Source: Acanthochlamys bracteata (Eukaryota; Streptophyta; Magnoliopsida; Pandanales; Velloziaceae). Taken from it: a stretch of 64,000 bases of DNA. Both the position numbers and the translations under genes were made by a program. The notes under the pieces are model-generated. The model ran no database searches, had not been told where the DNA came from, and saw only the letters and a list, made by a program, of their open reading frames with translations. The stretch covers positions 9,734,001 through 9,798,000 of the forward strand of contig CM034127.1 in the NCBI GenBank assembly GCA_019914995.1, in the 5' to 3' direction. Each line of letters begins with the position of its first letter. The first letter of the stretch is position 1. Shown piece after piece: positions 10,959 through 23,335 of the stretch.

Positions 10959-12557
10959 GACAGCTGGATTAGTTGACTTGGAAGATTGTATAGTGGTAGT
11001 CCATGAAACAGAAAAACTATTCCATTAATTATCAAGACGTGCTTCCCATTAATTATTTTCTTTGGTTAACGGACCAAATCTATATCTGTTATAAGTTGCA
11101 GGGCCTGATTTATAGTCTTATTCTTTATATATTAAAAGATACTAATCGCCATGTTCAAGTCTTCAACAAACGTTGCAGAACTCACTAGGGAAGATGATGA
11201 TTTATAAATTCTGTTCTTTTTAACATGTTTTTTTTCACTAGAAAATTCATTAATATACAAAGTTATATTACATTGTTTGTTCATGTTAATTAAGTCATGT
11301 TAAACCGAGTATTACGATTTGAAAAACAACGGAAAGATATTGGCGTTAAAGTAGTTTCTCTAGTGAAAAATAAACAAAAAATTTTGGATCGTGTATGAGT
11401 TTCACCTTATCTCAAAATTTTTATGGCAGAAAGCTGAATTCTTACCCATTATCAAATACATCTAAATATAAAAAATCATTTCTAAACTAAATACAACGAA
11501 ACCAGTAATAATGTAGTATGTTTTTGAATTAAAGCTTCGCCTAATTTTTAATGGTATCTTATAAATAATACTATCATTCATTTAGCTTGCTCAAATCTTT
11601 AGCGAATATGTTGACACTACTAATAATTAGAAACGAAAGAGTATTAAATGTTGACTATTTCCCAAATTCGGAGAAAAATTAGGAACCAAATGCGTGAAAT
11701 CAAATGTAAGCTTATGTAATATTTTCTCTAATATTCACTTTATATCGATTGTTTATAAGTTCTTTTGCAAGAAAATGTGCGGAATGTAATAAATATTTAT
11801 CGTACAAATCAAATAGTATGCAACCTAAAATGAGAAACAAGCAAAGATTGTCAGATTTATCAAAACGCTTATTATCATGTCAACTACTTTGTTTGAACTC
11901 CCGAGCGCGCCATGCAAAACCTTAAATATGTAATAGAAGACTTTGGAGGTCTAATATATTAGCGAATGTCTCCCAAGAGAAAAAGCTTCAAGGTCTACAT
12001 AGTTCTCGTGCCTCTTTATAAGAATGCACAAGCAAAGTTTTATGATAACTATAAATTTTTATTTGTTTTCACATCTTCAATTTTTTGTACTCTAAAACAT
12101 TTAGAAATATTTACAGAGTTAAAATAAAAAGTATTTATTTTATTTTAATAAATAAATTTTATTATTTTGATTTAAAAATAGTATTTTTTTATATTTAATA
12201 AAGTATATATATTATAAAATATATAATAATAAAATAATGAAAAATTTTCAAACAAGCGTCGCCAAACCGCCCCTCAAATGTTCAACAAAGGCTGGGCAAT
12301 TGGCAAACCAAAATGCCAATCCACAACTCACGTGCTGCGCTCGTGCTTTTGTATTGAAATACGTCTCTGTTCTCTCTCTTCTTAAAAACTCAAATCTCAG
12401 ATTCGTTGGTTCCTTCGTTCCCCATTCTCCAGTCCGCTCCATCTCTCACTTCCCCCGCTTAAAAACAATCAAAGCCATTTTCTTCAACAATCTTCTTCCC
12501 TATTTTAAGCAACCAAACCCTCTCCAATACCTTCACTCCATTTGTCTCTGTAAAGCA
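10959..12557. other. Divergent intergenic region between the Ole e 1-like and GT4-like genes
   Basis: About 1.6 kb shared by two divergent promoters. It is AT-rich with no gene. An AT-rich stretch at 12110-12240 is followed by a pyrimidine-rich leader (about 12350-12557) before the GT4-like start. The reading frame is open through this leader from 12237 but has no sign of coding (see rejected items). Confidence 0.5.
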
Positions 12558-15500
12558 ATGGAGAGAGGTAGCACAGTTCGCCGGCACCTCGTCCTAGATT
12601 CACCGTTTTCTCGAAGCCGATCACCGCCAGATCGGTTGCGTTACAGGAATCAACAGACGGTTAGATCCAAGGTAAGCTTACCGGTTTCTCTACTATCGTT
12701 GCTGATCGGTGGATTGCTTTTTATCGCCGCGCTGGTGCTCGGCGTTGGGTTCTGGCAGCTTCGGTCGTTGAATACAGGAGCGGATTGGCCTGGGTGGAGT
12801 GGGATCGGAAGACCGCCGGAACGACGCCCGCTTGGAACGCGGCTTTGGTTCGTTCCGTCGGTGGATCTTATAAGGAAATTAGATGAAGGGGAGAGGATTT
12901 TGGATCAGCGACGATCTGCGGTGAGGATCGGTGTACGGCCGCCTCGTGTCGCATTGGTGAGCTTTCTCTTCAGATACTCTTAGTCAGCTTGATTTGGTTC
13001 ACAAGGAAGAAACGAATAACGTTTTACTGATCAGTTTCTCCTGGATTCTGAAGAAAATAAAATTTATACATTTTGCTTGGCTCATGACATGGTTGAGTTT
13101 TACTGATGATGGTTTATGCAATTTCAGGTTTTGGGGAGCATGTATAGAGATCCTGAAACCCTATTACTTTTAACACTTGTTAAAAGTCTCCAAGAATTGG
13201 GATACACATTTACCGTGAGTTAACATGTCGAATGCAATAGTGCGAGCTATGTATAGTTATTGTTTTGAAAGATTTCACATTATGACATGAGGCTAATATG
13301 ATCAAGTAACTTGAATCTAAAATGGAATATGTAAGTAGGGGCATCCACTATATCCATTTCATAGTTGTCGCTACTCTATAGGAATGAAACAACTGCCTCT
13401 TGTTCATATTTCAGCCCATTGAATCATTTGCAAGCTTTTTGCCCAATACAATAGTTTTTTCGATCAATCCCGACACTGCAAGCTGACAAGCCACTATATT
13501 GTACATGTTCTTTTTTTAATTTGTTTAGTCTGTATATGAGATGCACTATTATGCTTTATATTTTTACACTCTTTTAACTCTTTAAGAAAGGTCTTGATTT
13601 AAGTATAAATCATATCTTCTGTAAAATAGCGGCATTCCTACTTCCTTTATGATGCATTTTGTCTCTATATTTCTTAGGAAACTGCTCATTGTAGCTTTTT
13701 CCGTAACTTTTATTCTTTTGCTGCTAGACTTGATCCTTTATACTAGAAATTTCTTGTGAACAGGTTTTTTCTTTAGAAGATGGAGATGCTCATTCTTTGT
13801 GGGAGTATATTGGCTGTAAAGTAGAGATTCTGAGTTCAGATGGTTCCGTTTCTATTGACTGGTCCAAGTAGGTTAATGGTACTTCTCAATTCAAGTTATT
13901 TTCATTTTTGAAAGCATCCATTCCTATTTTTGTGATATCGTTTTTATATTTTCATGTTTATTAGTATCTAATGAGTTTGAAGCTACATTGATAGTTTGTA
14001 ACATGATATATTCTGACGTTTTCTAGTTTCATTTTTATACAGCTATGAAGGTGTTGTGCTGAGCTCCCTTGATGCAAAAAAGGTTCTTTCTAGGTGAGCA
14101 GGCATTGTTGTCATGATTATGTTTCTAGTTTCATGACTTTTATGGTGAAATTTTTGCATAACATTAGACCAACCCTAAACAGTTGAGTTACCGATCCATG
14201 GAAGTTCAAAATTTACTTTTCCTCATAGTTGGGATGGAGATTCCGCTGAGAATTTCATCTATTGAGGTCATTCTTAAATCCTCCTTACCACATATGAGGG
14301 TGTAGGGACCTCTGTCTATGCCTTTTCTTGTCATGTGGGTCTGATTGTCCATCATATAAGGAACTTGCTAGCTATCTGGTTTACTAAAAAATACGTGGCG
14401 TCTTTTATATTGGAATTTGTGATTGGCTTCTGGAACTTGCACCCTTATCTCTTGGTTTATAGCTCCACAAAATTCTTGGAACAGTTGTGAAATTCTTAGG
14501 TCATTGGACATGTTGATTGATTGAGTTCATTTTGATTGGTTAATCTAACATCAAAAATTCTCTTTACTGCTATATTGCATGGGAGTAGTAAACTGCATTT
14601 TTGGCAGTCATATTTTTGTGGATTTGATAAGTGGTTGAATCATTAAATGACTGTTTTCAGCCTAATGCACGAGCCTTTCGAACATGTACCAGTCGTATGG
14701 CTTATTCAAGAAGATGTGCTTGGGAAGCGTCTTTCATCTTATGCTAAACTGGAGTGGAAAGACCTTATTAATGACTGGAAAAGCTCTTTTAAAAGAGCTG
14801 ATGTTGTGGTCTTTCCAGATTATTTCCTCCCGGTATAAATCCTTTCTGTTTAAGCAGAAGAATTTGCTATTTTGAGTTCTTGATGCTTAATGGCTTCTTT
14901 GCATACTTTCAGATCCTATATACTGCTCTGGACTCTGGAAATTTTTATGTGATTCCAGGATCTCCGATGAATGGCTTGGCACTTAAGAATCTGAAAACAT
15001 CTCAATCTCGGTATCAATTGCGAGAGGAGAATGGATTCACTGAAAGTGATTTTGTAACTGTAGTTGTTGGGAGCTACATCTTCTATGATGAGGTTCCATG
15101 GGATTATGCTGCTGTCATGAATGCACTAGCATCCAGTCTTGTCAAAATTGAAAAGATTAAAGCGTGGAGAGGAAGATTAAAGTTTGTTCTTTTGTGTGGG
15201 AATTCCATGGATGACCATTGCTCTGTTTTTAAGGTACCTGGCATTCCCTTTGTCTGTGATGCTTGGTCTTCTCCTCTTGCTCTCTTGCATCCCATGATAT
15301 CGATGGCCACTTGGGTTTAAATATAGTGCTTGTGCTATATTAGCTTCTTTGCCTTTATTTACTTTAACTTACAACATAGACGTTCATTTTCCAGAACACT
15401 TGAATGCGAAGAAAAATAAACTTTTCATCTGCATCATGTAGTTTCCAGCAGCGAACCTGAAACTTTGCTTGGCGTAATTTGAGAAATTTAAATATCTGTT

Positions 15501-18500
15501 ATGGTCTTCAAACTAAGATATATGGCAGGCTTTTAGAAAAAGTTTAATCTTCTCGGTAAGGCCAAGAGTCCATGACTGCAAATATTTACCTTAGGTTTAG
15601 AGTTTTATTTTCTTATCACATCTTTGTCACTTTTGGAATGGCTGGCAGTAAGAGTCAGTAATTGATCAAGTTTTTGGAGAGCTGTTGGACTCTTAGTGCC
15701 TTGTACTTGGACTGAACAATTCTCAGGCTCATGGATGTAATCACTAGTTTGGGGAATTGGTGGTTAACTGAAATTTTAGTGCTGAAAAGTGCTATGTAAT
15801 ATCATCTGTAAATTCGGATTTGTGTAGTAGGTTTGCACTGAAATTAATGATGTAGAGTTAATATTGAAACATTAAAAATGACGTAAGAGATTCCATGAAA
15901 TGTATATCCTTAGAAAGTGAGAAGTGAAATAAAAAGGTAAAATTGAAACTTCACTGACAATTATTAAAGATACCTTGCTATTGAGTAAAGTGTCATAATT
16001 AAAATGTTAGCATTGGACTTCTTTTTTATGTTTGAAATTATCTTTGCTTAGAGAATGGTGAAATGAGGAAAAAAAGATGAAATTTGCACTGATTTGATTG
16101 AAACAACCTTTCAAGTTCCAAATGGAATACTTATGTTTCGCGGAAGTTTCTTTTAAATTTTATATGCATTCATCTCTATGGTCTTGTACAACTTAATAGA
16201 ACTGATCGTTTGCTTTTCTGGGGCAGGATCTTGCTTCTCGTTTGCAGTTTCTGGATGGTTCTGTAAGGCATTTTGGATTAGATAGTGATGTAAGTAATGT
16301 GCTTCTGATGGCAGATGTTGTGCTCTATGGATCTTTCCAAGAGGAACAGAGCTTTCCTCCTCTTCTCATGCGAGCTATGTCCTTTGGGATCCCCATGATT
16401 GTTCCTGATTTGGCTATCGTAAAGAAACATGTATGAGGGTGCCAAATCTTTACTTTGTTAGAAGAATTTTAATTTTTTTAGTAGCTTTAACATTCCTTTG
16501 ATTGCAGGTTGTTGACAAAGTTCATGGAGTGTTTTTCCACCCTCATGATCCGGAATCATTGGCAAGAGCTTTCTCACTCCTAATCGGGGATGAGAAACTA
16601 TCAAAACTGGCAAATGTTATTGCTTCTTATGCTAAATCTCTCTCAAAAAACATATTGGCATCTGATTGTATTAGCGAATACGGAAAGCTCCTGGAAAAGG
16701 TGTTCCACTTTCCTTCAGATGTAATTCTCCCTGATTCTAGTTCTCAGGTGCAGCAAAAAAATTGGGCATGGGACTTGCTTGATTTGAAAGCTGAAGGAAT
16801 GGGTGATGGTACACAGCATGAAAATTTCATGTTGGGCTCTCAAGCTGTGCACAAGTTGAGCACTGTGGATATGCTCGAACAGCAGTATTCTGGTAAGGAT
16901 AATAAAGATAACTCATATGAGAATGGCGTAGGAAAATATGCTACGGAATATCCTACCCAATCAGATTGGGATGACATAAATGAGATGGAAATTTCTGAGG
17001 ATCTTGAGAGGCGAGAAATGCAGGAGGTTTGCTATTGCTCTTTAAGTATCCTAGTGTTTTTCTGAAAAGTTTTACAATAGTGATTGAAAAAAGGCGATTT
17101 TGCTATATGCAGATTGAAGATCGGATGGAGAAAACTTCAGAATCATGGGAGGATGTTTATCGAAATGCTCGAAAAGCTGAAAAGCAGAAATTTGAGATAA
17201 ATGAACGTGATGAAGGTGAATTAGAAAGAATTGGTCAGGTTTTATGTATATATGAAATTTACAATGGAGAAGGATCCTGGTCCTTTCTACACCATGGTTC
17301 CCTGTATCGTGCGATAAGCCTTGTAAGTTTTGGACTTCTATTTGATTTTCAGCTAGATGGTCATTCTGAAAGTTTTTGCTCTTTAACTCTCACCTTCCTG
17401 GACTCTCTATCTTTATGGTTATATATGTTCGTGCATTATAGAGCGTAACTTTAAACTTCTTCTATATGGTTCTCTGGACAAGGATTGGTTATTCTAGGGT
17501 AAATCAGTTACGAGGAAGGTCAAAGTGCAAATCAAGGGATTCTGGTAGCGGTAGTGCCTATGCGTACATCACTTTAGTGCTTCAAAAACATAACTGTTTC
17601 CGGATAAAATATACGAAAAAGTTTCTTGTATATATGTATGAATCATATGGACAAATTGGCATTTGGATTTTTCTTTGACTTCTCTAAAATGGAATAAGAG
17701 AAAAGACATGAGGAAAAAAGAACAAAAAAAGGGAAAAGGAATCTTACAACTAAAAATAAAAACAAAGGAACCTTCACCTTGCTTGTGGAGTAGGAGTTTA
17801 AGAGTTAAAGAGAAGAGAAGAACAAGAAGCAATTTTGAAAACAAAGTGGCTACGAAGTATTGTTGTTACACTTATATTTGTCATGCCCTACTTTGGCCAT
17901 TCTAATCTTCTTGTGCATGCATCGTTGTTCTCCAAAATTCCCAACTTTATTTTGCACAATTGGGTATAATTTAATTACACATACTATTTTACTATTAGAT
18001 GGATATATAAATCTGCTATTACTAAATGATTTTTGTGAATACAAGTAGGAGTTATTATGTGAAAGGATATAGCAAGCTTGGGCTGGCTTCAATTTGTTCA
18101 ATCTTCGATTTCTCAATCTTCAAGTTAAATCTTCTAACAAGTGTTTAATAAAAGAAATGTTTTAATATATTTATAAACGGTTATGACTACCACACTGTTC
18201 TACTTAAACTAATTAGGCAGTATTGATTTGCTGCATCAATGATATTCCAGCAGTACTAATTAGCCTTGCGATTTAGGTATCCATTTCTTCTACTAGTAGA
18301 ATACTTAATTGGTTTTCATTGATACTCCATTTTAAGTCATCAGTGAATGATGCTCAGTAGAAGTGCTGATATGGATAATTTGGTTTGGGTCTCTTGTCTT
18401 TCAGATGAACATGCTCTATTATATTGTTGTTTGGCTAGGAAAGTTTAACGAATTGTTGGCCCTCATCTGTGTGGTATCTTCCATCACACTAGATGACTGG

Positions 18501-21214
18501 AGAATGTTAGAGAAGCTCTAGATTCACCACAATTGTGCTTGCTCTTTGGCTGTGTTCATTTAGTTTGCTATCAATTTACTCATTTAGTGAATTTAATGAT
18601 AGTATGGCATTGAATTGTTTCCTATTTTGTAAACTACATGTTTAAGTAGTGACAGTTTACTCTTTTTGTTATCTTCTACGGGATTCAGTTAAGAGGAGCC
18701 CGAAGATTAAGATCAGATGATGTCGATGCAGTTGGTCGGCTTCCTGTTTTGGACGATGCATACTATAGGAATCTTATTTGTGAACTAGGGGCAATGTTCT
18801 CTGTTGCAAGTCGCATAGATAACATTCACAAAATACCTTGGATAGGTTTCCAGTCATGGCGTGCTGTTGGGAAAAAGGTATGCTTTTTAATGAGTTTGTG
18901 CTTGTGCCATCCAAATGTGTTGGTGGTCATCTGTTCGACTTTGCAGTGTTATCAAGTCTTCTTACATCTGCATTTTCAATATCTAGAAGCCCTTGCATCA
19001 TAAACTTAGGTCACTTCATATAGCATTTGGATGCATTATAGGGAATACTGTCTTATTGAACCTGCTGGATAGCTCATATCACGAGTATACACAAAAGCTT
19101 ACTGTATGTTATTGTTGCCATGTTAAGGTCAAATTGACAAGTTACATAGAGCAAAAGGATGTATATATGTCAACTGCCAACTTTTTTGAGTTAAGCCTGT
19201 AGCAACGTTAGCAAAAGCTTGAGTATAAAACATCTCAAGTTGCAGTTGCAACTTTTAGTTACTAAACTATCACACACTTAAACCACATTGCTTTTGGTGG
19301 GAGATGTAGCACATTGACTGGCTCGCTTTGCAGGTTATCATTTTGATATTAATTGAAAGGAGGTCATTATGTGAACTTGGTCAATGGGTGACGGTGGCTA
19401 CTTATTGTATCAGTGTTGCACTTAGGGTGGCTATCTGGTTCAGTTACCTAATTGTCTCAATTTTGGGCACTAGGAACTTCATACTAGTTAGTTTTACAAA
19501 TACCAACAACAAAGGGAACCAAGAACTGGTGAATAACACATGATTGAGTTGGTTAATTCCTTATAATATTTATCTTTTAAAACCAGCACTCTGGGATAGA
19601 CAACTTGAGAAACTTGTGGAAATCATGTTAGATTCAAGTTGATTATGTTCATGCATTTTATTTCAGAGAGTTCAGAGAAATAATTTTGCTATAAATTACA
19701 TAGAACTTGACTTGAATGTTTGTATTCCTTGGAGTGAAATCGTATCATTGTCTAAATTTGGAATTTCGTTGACATCATCAATTACCCATCAGATGCACTT
19801 TATCTCCTTGTTTGAAAAGTCAAATGTAATGCCTGTTTTTGGCCTGCAAGATGTACTTTTTACTGATGCATATCTGGTGAAAGAAAAAGTATGGTTTGTG
19901 ACTTTCTATCGTCTTAACTGAATCAGGTTTCTTTATCTGCTAAAGCTGAGAAAGCATTGGAGGACTCTATTCTAACAGAATCTAGAGGAGATGTACTCTA
20001 TTTCTGGGTAACGATGGATGTAGACCATATAAACAGAGTTGAAGGAGTAAATGACGGCTTTTGGTCTGTTTGTGACATCTTAAATAGTTGGAATTGCAGG
20101 TATGCTGCTTTCTGTTGGATGCTTGCTCATGTAGTGCTTGTTTATATTTTAAAATAGTGACACCATATCCTGAGAAGTCATTTCAAATCAATATAGCAAT
20201 TCAGTATTTTGTCTCACCCGTTTACCTGGGTGGAGAATAGCTAAATTAGACATTTATTAGGGGTTGGGGGAAGATCTAAACATGAGACAGGTTTGGAATG
20301 GATAGCCAATCTCTGATGAAATGATTATGCAAAGATTGTATGTGATGCCAGTATTGTCATACTCTTTGTTCTGCATACTTCTTTTAAAAAGCACAATAAA
20401 CATCAGTCCCTGTTGTCTCTTAGGACTATTTTTAAGGAAAGCTTCAGGAATATGTATGGGCTTCCGAGCAATATGGAATCCCTACCACCTATGCCTGCTG
20501 ATGGTGGCAATTGGTCTGCTCTTCACAGTTGGGTAATGCCTACACCGTCCTTCATGCAATTCATCATGTTCTCAAGGTTTGTTTTCTCTTGTACTTAGTG
20601 ATACGCCTTGTATTTGAAATTAACATGCTATATCTGGATTTGCAGAATGTTTGCAGATTCACTTGACAGATTAGTCCAAAATAGGAGCTCTCCCGGTGGA
20701 TGTGTGCTTGGTTCCTCAATACTAGAGGTATAGCTGCTCTTAAAAATGATGCTTTGTTAAATTTCTATTGACTGGTATTCATAAATCAGAATCTGTATGT
20801 TTTCGATTTCATTTTGCATTTCAGCAAAGACATTGCTACTGCCGTGTTTTGGAAATCCTGGTAAATGTCTGGGCCTTCCACAGTGCAAGAAAGATGATTT
20901 ATATCAATCCTGAAACTGGAGAACTTAGAGAACAACACCCAATTAATCAGCGCAAGGGACTAATGTGGGTTAAATACTTCGACTTTGCCCTTTTGAAAAG
21001 CATGGATGAGGATTTGGCAGAGGAAGCAGATGATGCAGTTAGTTCGAGAGATAGATGGCTTTGGCCATTAACAGGAGAAGTGATCTGGCAAGGAATGTTG
21101 GATATAGAGAGGGAATCAAGATACAGAAATAAGATGGATAAGAAAAGAAAGATAAAGGAGAAGCTGTTAGATAGACAGAAACATGGTTATAAGCAGAAGT
21201 CTTTGGCAGGGTAG
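12558..21214 (+). CDS. Membrane-anchored GT4-like glycosyltransferase (At4g01210/At5g04480 family)
   Basis: Fourteen exons join in phase: 12558-12956, 13128-13214, 13764-13867, 14043-14093, 14661-14832, 14913-15233, 16227-16430, 16508-17026, 17113-17322, 18689-18877, 19927-20099, 20424-20576, 20646-20727 and 20825-21214, giving 1017 aa; the Arabidopsis homologues are just over 1000. A basic N-tail is followed by one membrane helix (about 43-66), so a type II Golgi-type layout is likely. A Glycos_transf_1-like region spans about 330-470 (DSDVSNVLLMADVVLYGS, SFPPLLMRAMSFGIPMIVPD). The C-terminal half, with blocks such as RLRSDDVDAV and LYFWVTMDVDH, is special to this plant family. The donor sugar and acceptor are unknown. 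The start at 12558 (agcaATGG) fits the family N-terminus MERGS. Exons 3-5 and 11-13 split codons. Confidence 0.9.
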
Positions 21215-23335
21215 TAAGTTGAATAGATAGATATCTAGCTAACAATTTTCACATTCCAATGATGGTGGCGAAGACAAGGAAGATTCTTTTTCAAGTCCGA
21301 CAGAGTTTAACCTGAAATAACTTGCCACAAGGCTAATTAACATATTGTGAATACGATTCTTTACCCCTGGACGGAGCCTGTACATGGGGAAACAGCATTG
21401 GAGAGGCTTGTCGGCCTTCATGCGGGCTTCAATACGGAGGCTTGAAAAATTTTCAAATACTCGTCTTACTCTTACACCGAAGTCTGACATTAGCTACAGA
21501 ATTAGTTTCTAGCTGGTAAAGATATTCTTTCACTGTATATATTCACCCAAACGGATATTTTTATGAGCAAGCAATTTTTGCTGATGATTCATTTGTGATC
21601 TGTTTGGTTCTATTAGGTATTTCAGAAATGCCTTAGAAACTCGCGAGGCTCGCGAGTCATTTTGGTTGTAGGCATGCTTCCTTCGTAGAGCTTTCTCATC
21701 GATAAATTTATCTTTTGATGTCGGAAATTAAGGCATAAATTTGAGCAGCTTTTGTTTATTCACGTACTTCTATTCCAATCTTTCATGCTTTCCCTATCTA
21801 AACCTTCTTAAGTGATGTTTAAAATTACTTATGCAAATATTTTTTCAAATATAAAATATTTTTATTCTATTTTAATAAATAATATTTTATTTTTATTTTA
21901 AAAAAATAATAATAATTTAAGACATAAAATTTTTTATTAATTTTTTAAATAAATTTATAAAATATTATAAAAATTTTATTAAAATTTTTTTTTAAAAAAA
22001 AAAGTAATACCAAATGTCATATTAAGCTAAAAGAGATAGTGGCAAAGGCTCGAAGCTGTTAACGTCCTATCAATTAGCACTAATCCCAAAAAACTTCCAT
22101 TTTTAAATGCAGGTATTATATGAAATCAATTTCATCTCGTTAGTATTTCATTTCACCACATATTTGATGGGAACCATCGACACATTCTAATATTAACCGC
22201 CCAATTCAATAATTTTACTATAAAAAGATATTATTTAATCTCATGATCAAGTAAATCATAAAATTTTGATTATTGCCACATGATCTTTTTTAATGATACA
22301 TATCAGGGTTAATAAGTCAATATTCACAGTAAAAAACGATCGTAACAAATAATAACCTCATTACTAATTTGCTAATATTCATGGGTTCATCTATTAGTAA
22401 ATTATGGGTTCACAAATTAGTAAATAGTTATGAACCAGCCAATCCACGAGGCACAGTTGTCTAAACTTTTAAGAATGTGCGGGTCAATGGGATGAGCGGA
22501 AATCTAATAACAAAGTCAAAGTTTTTCAAAGAGTTAATATTTTGTCCATTCAACTAATGTATGTTTTTTCTTTTGAGTAATATATGTTTATTTATTTTCA
22601 TAATTACATTAAAAAAGTTTCACATAAGAATAAAATTTGTGTAATACACAGAAAAAGATGAGTAGTTAGAACTTCAAAAATTTTACCACGTATAATTAAT
22701 AATTTTTCGGTGGAGATATAAAATTTATATTTATATGGCCAACATAATATTAATTCTGCATTACTCGGATGAAAAGAATCCTACGCAAGATCTTGAATAT
22801 GAAAGAAGTAAGCAAATTTGGTGGCCTGACGGTTACTTCATTTCTTTATCATCCAAGACGAGAAGAATGAGAAGACCTTGCAGGCTTTTCTCTCTCTTTC
22901 CATCTTTTCTGTCTTCTTCTTCTTTTCTACTCCAAACCAAATCCAAAACCAACCCTTCTTTTCTTCACGCTATCTTTTTTAACTTCTTTTCCATCTTTGA
23001 ATGATTTGAATGAATAGAACGAAAACAATCTTTGTGGCTTTTGATTGATACTTCACGAGATGCAGCACAATATAAAAGCCCCACCAAAAGTAACCTTTAC
23101 ATCACATTGCCTTATTATTACTCCTTTGAATTGGATTGCATGTACTACTACTAGAATTAAACAGAAACCTTTTGCTCCCTTAATTCCTATATATCTCTCT
23201 GATCTCTCTGACGCAAATCTATTATACAGTACTGTTTCTTTTGTTTTGTTTTACTACCAATAAATTCCTAGCATTTTTAGGTTGTTGCATTCTTCAACAA
23301 CTTCATTAATTTAATTTCATTTCTTTCTTTCAAAC
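21215..23335. other. Intergenic: 3' UTR of GT4-like gene and promoter of SCPL51-like gene
   Basis: The first several hundred bases are probably 3' UTR. An AT-rich block at about 21811-22010 resembles the interior of the AT-rich elements found elsewhere, but no ends could be defined. From about 22850 to 23335 the sequence is pyrimidine-rich and holds the promoter and leader of the next gene. No further gene is seen. Confidence 0.5.
23071..23078 (+). promoter_or_regulatory. Candidate TATA box of the SCPL51-like gene
   Basis: TATAAAAG lies 265 bases before the start codon at 23336. If it is used, the leader would be about 235 bases. A weaker alternative, tatatatc near 23190, would give a shorter leader. 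Confidence 0.4.

Noticed and set aside
12237-12557. 107-codon N-terminal extension of the GT4-like protein
   Set aside because: The frame is open and has an ATG at 12237, but the extension begins in AT-rich repeat-like DNA, has no family match, and the ATG at 12558 gives the expected MERGS start in good context.
17569-18116. Several frames of 60-91 codons on both strands
   Set aside because: They lie in intron 9 of the GT4-like gene, overlap each other in several frames and have low-complexity K/L/F-rich translations.
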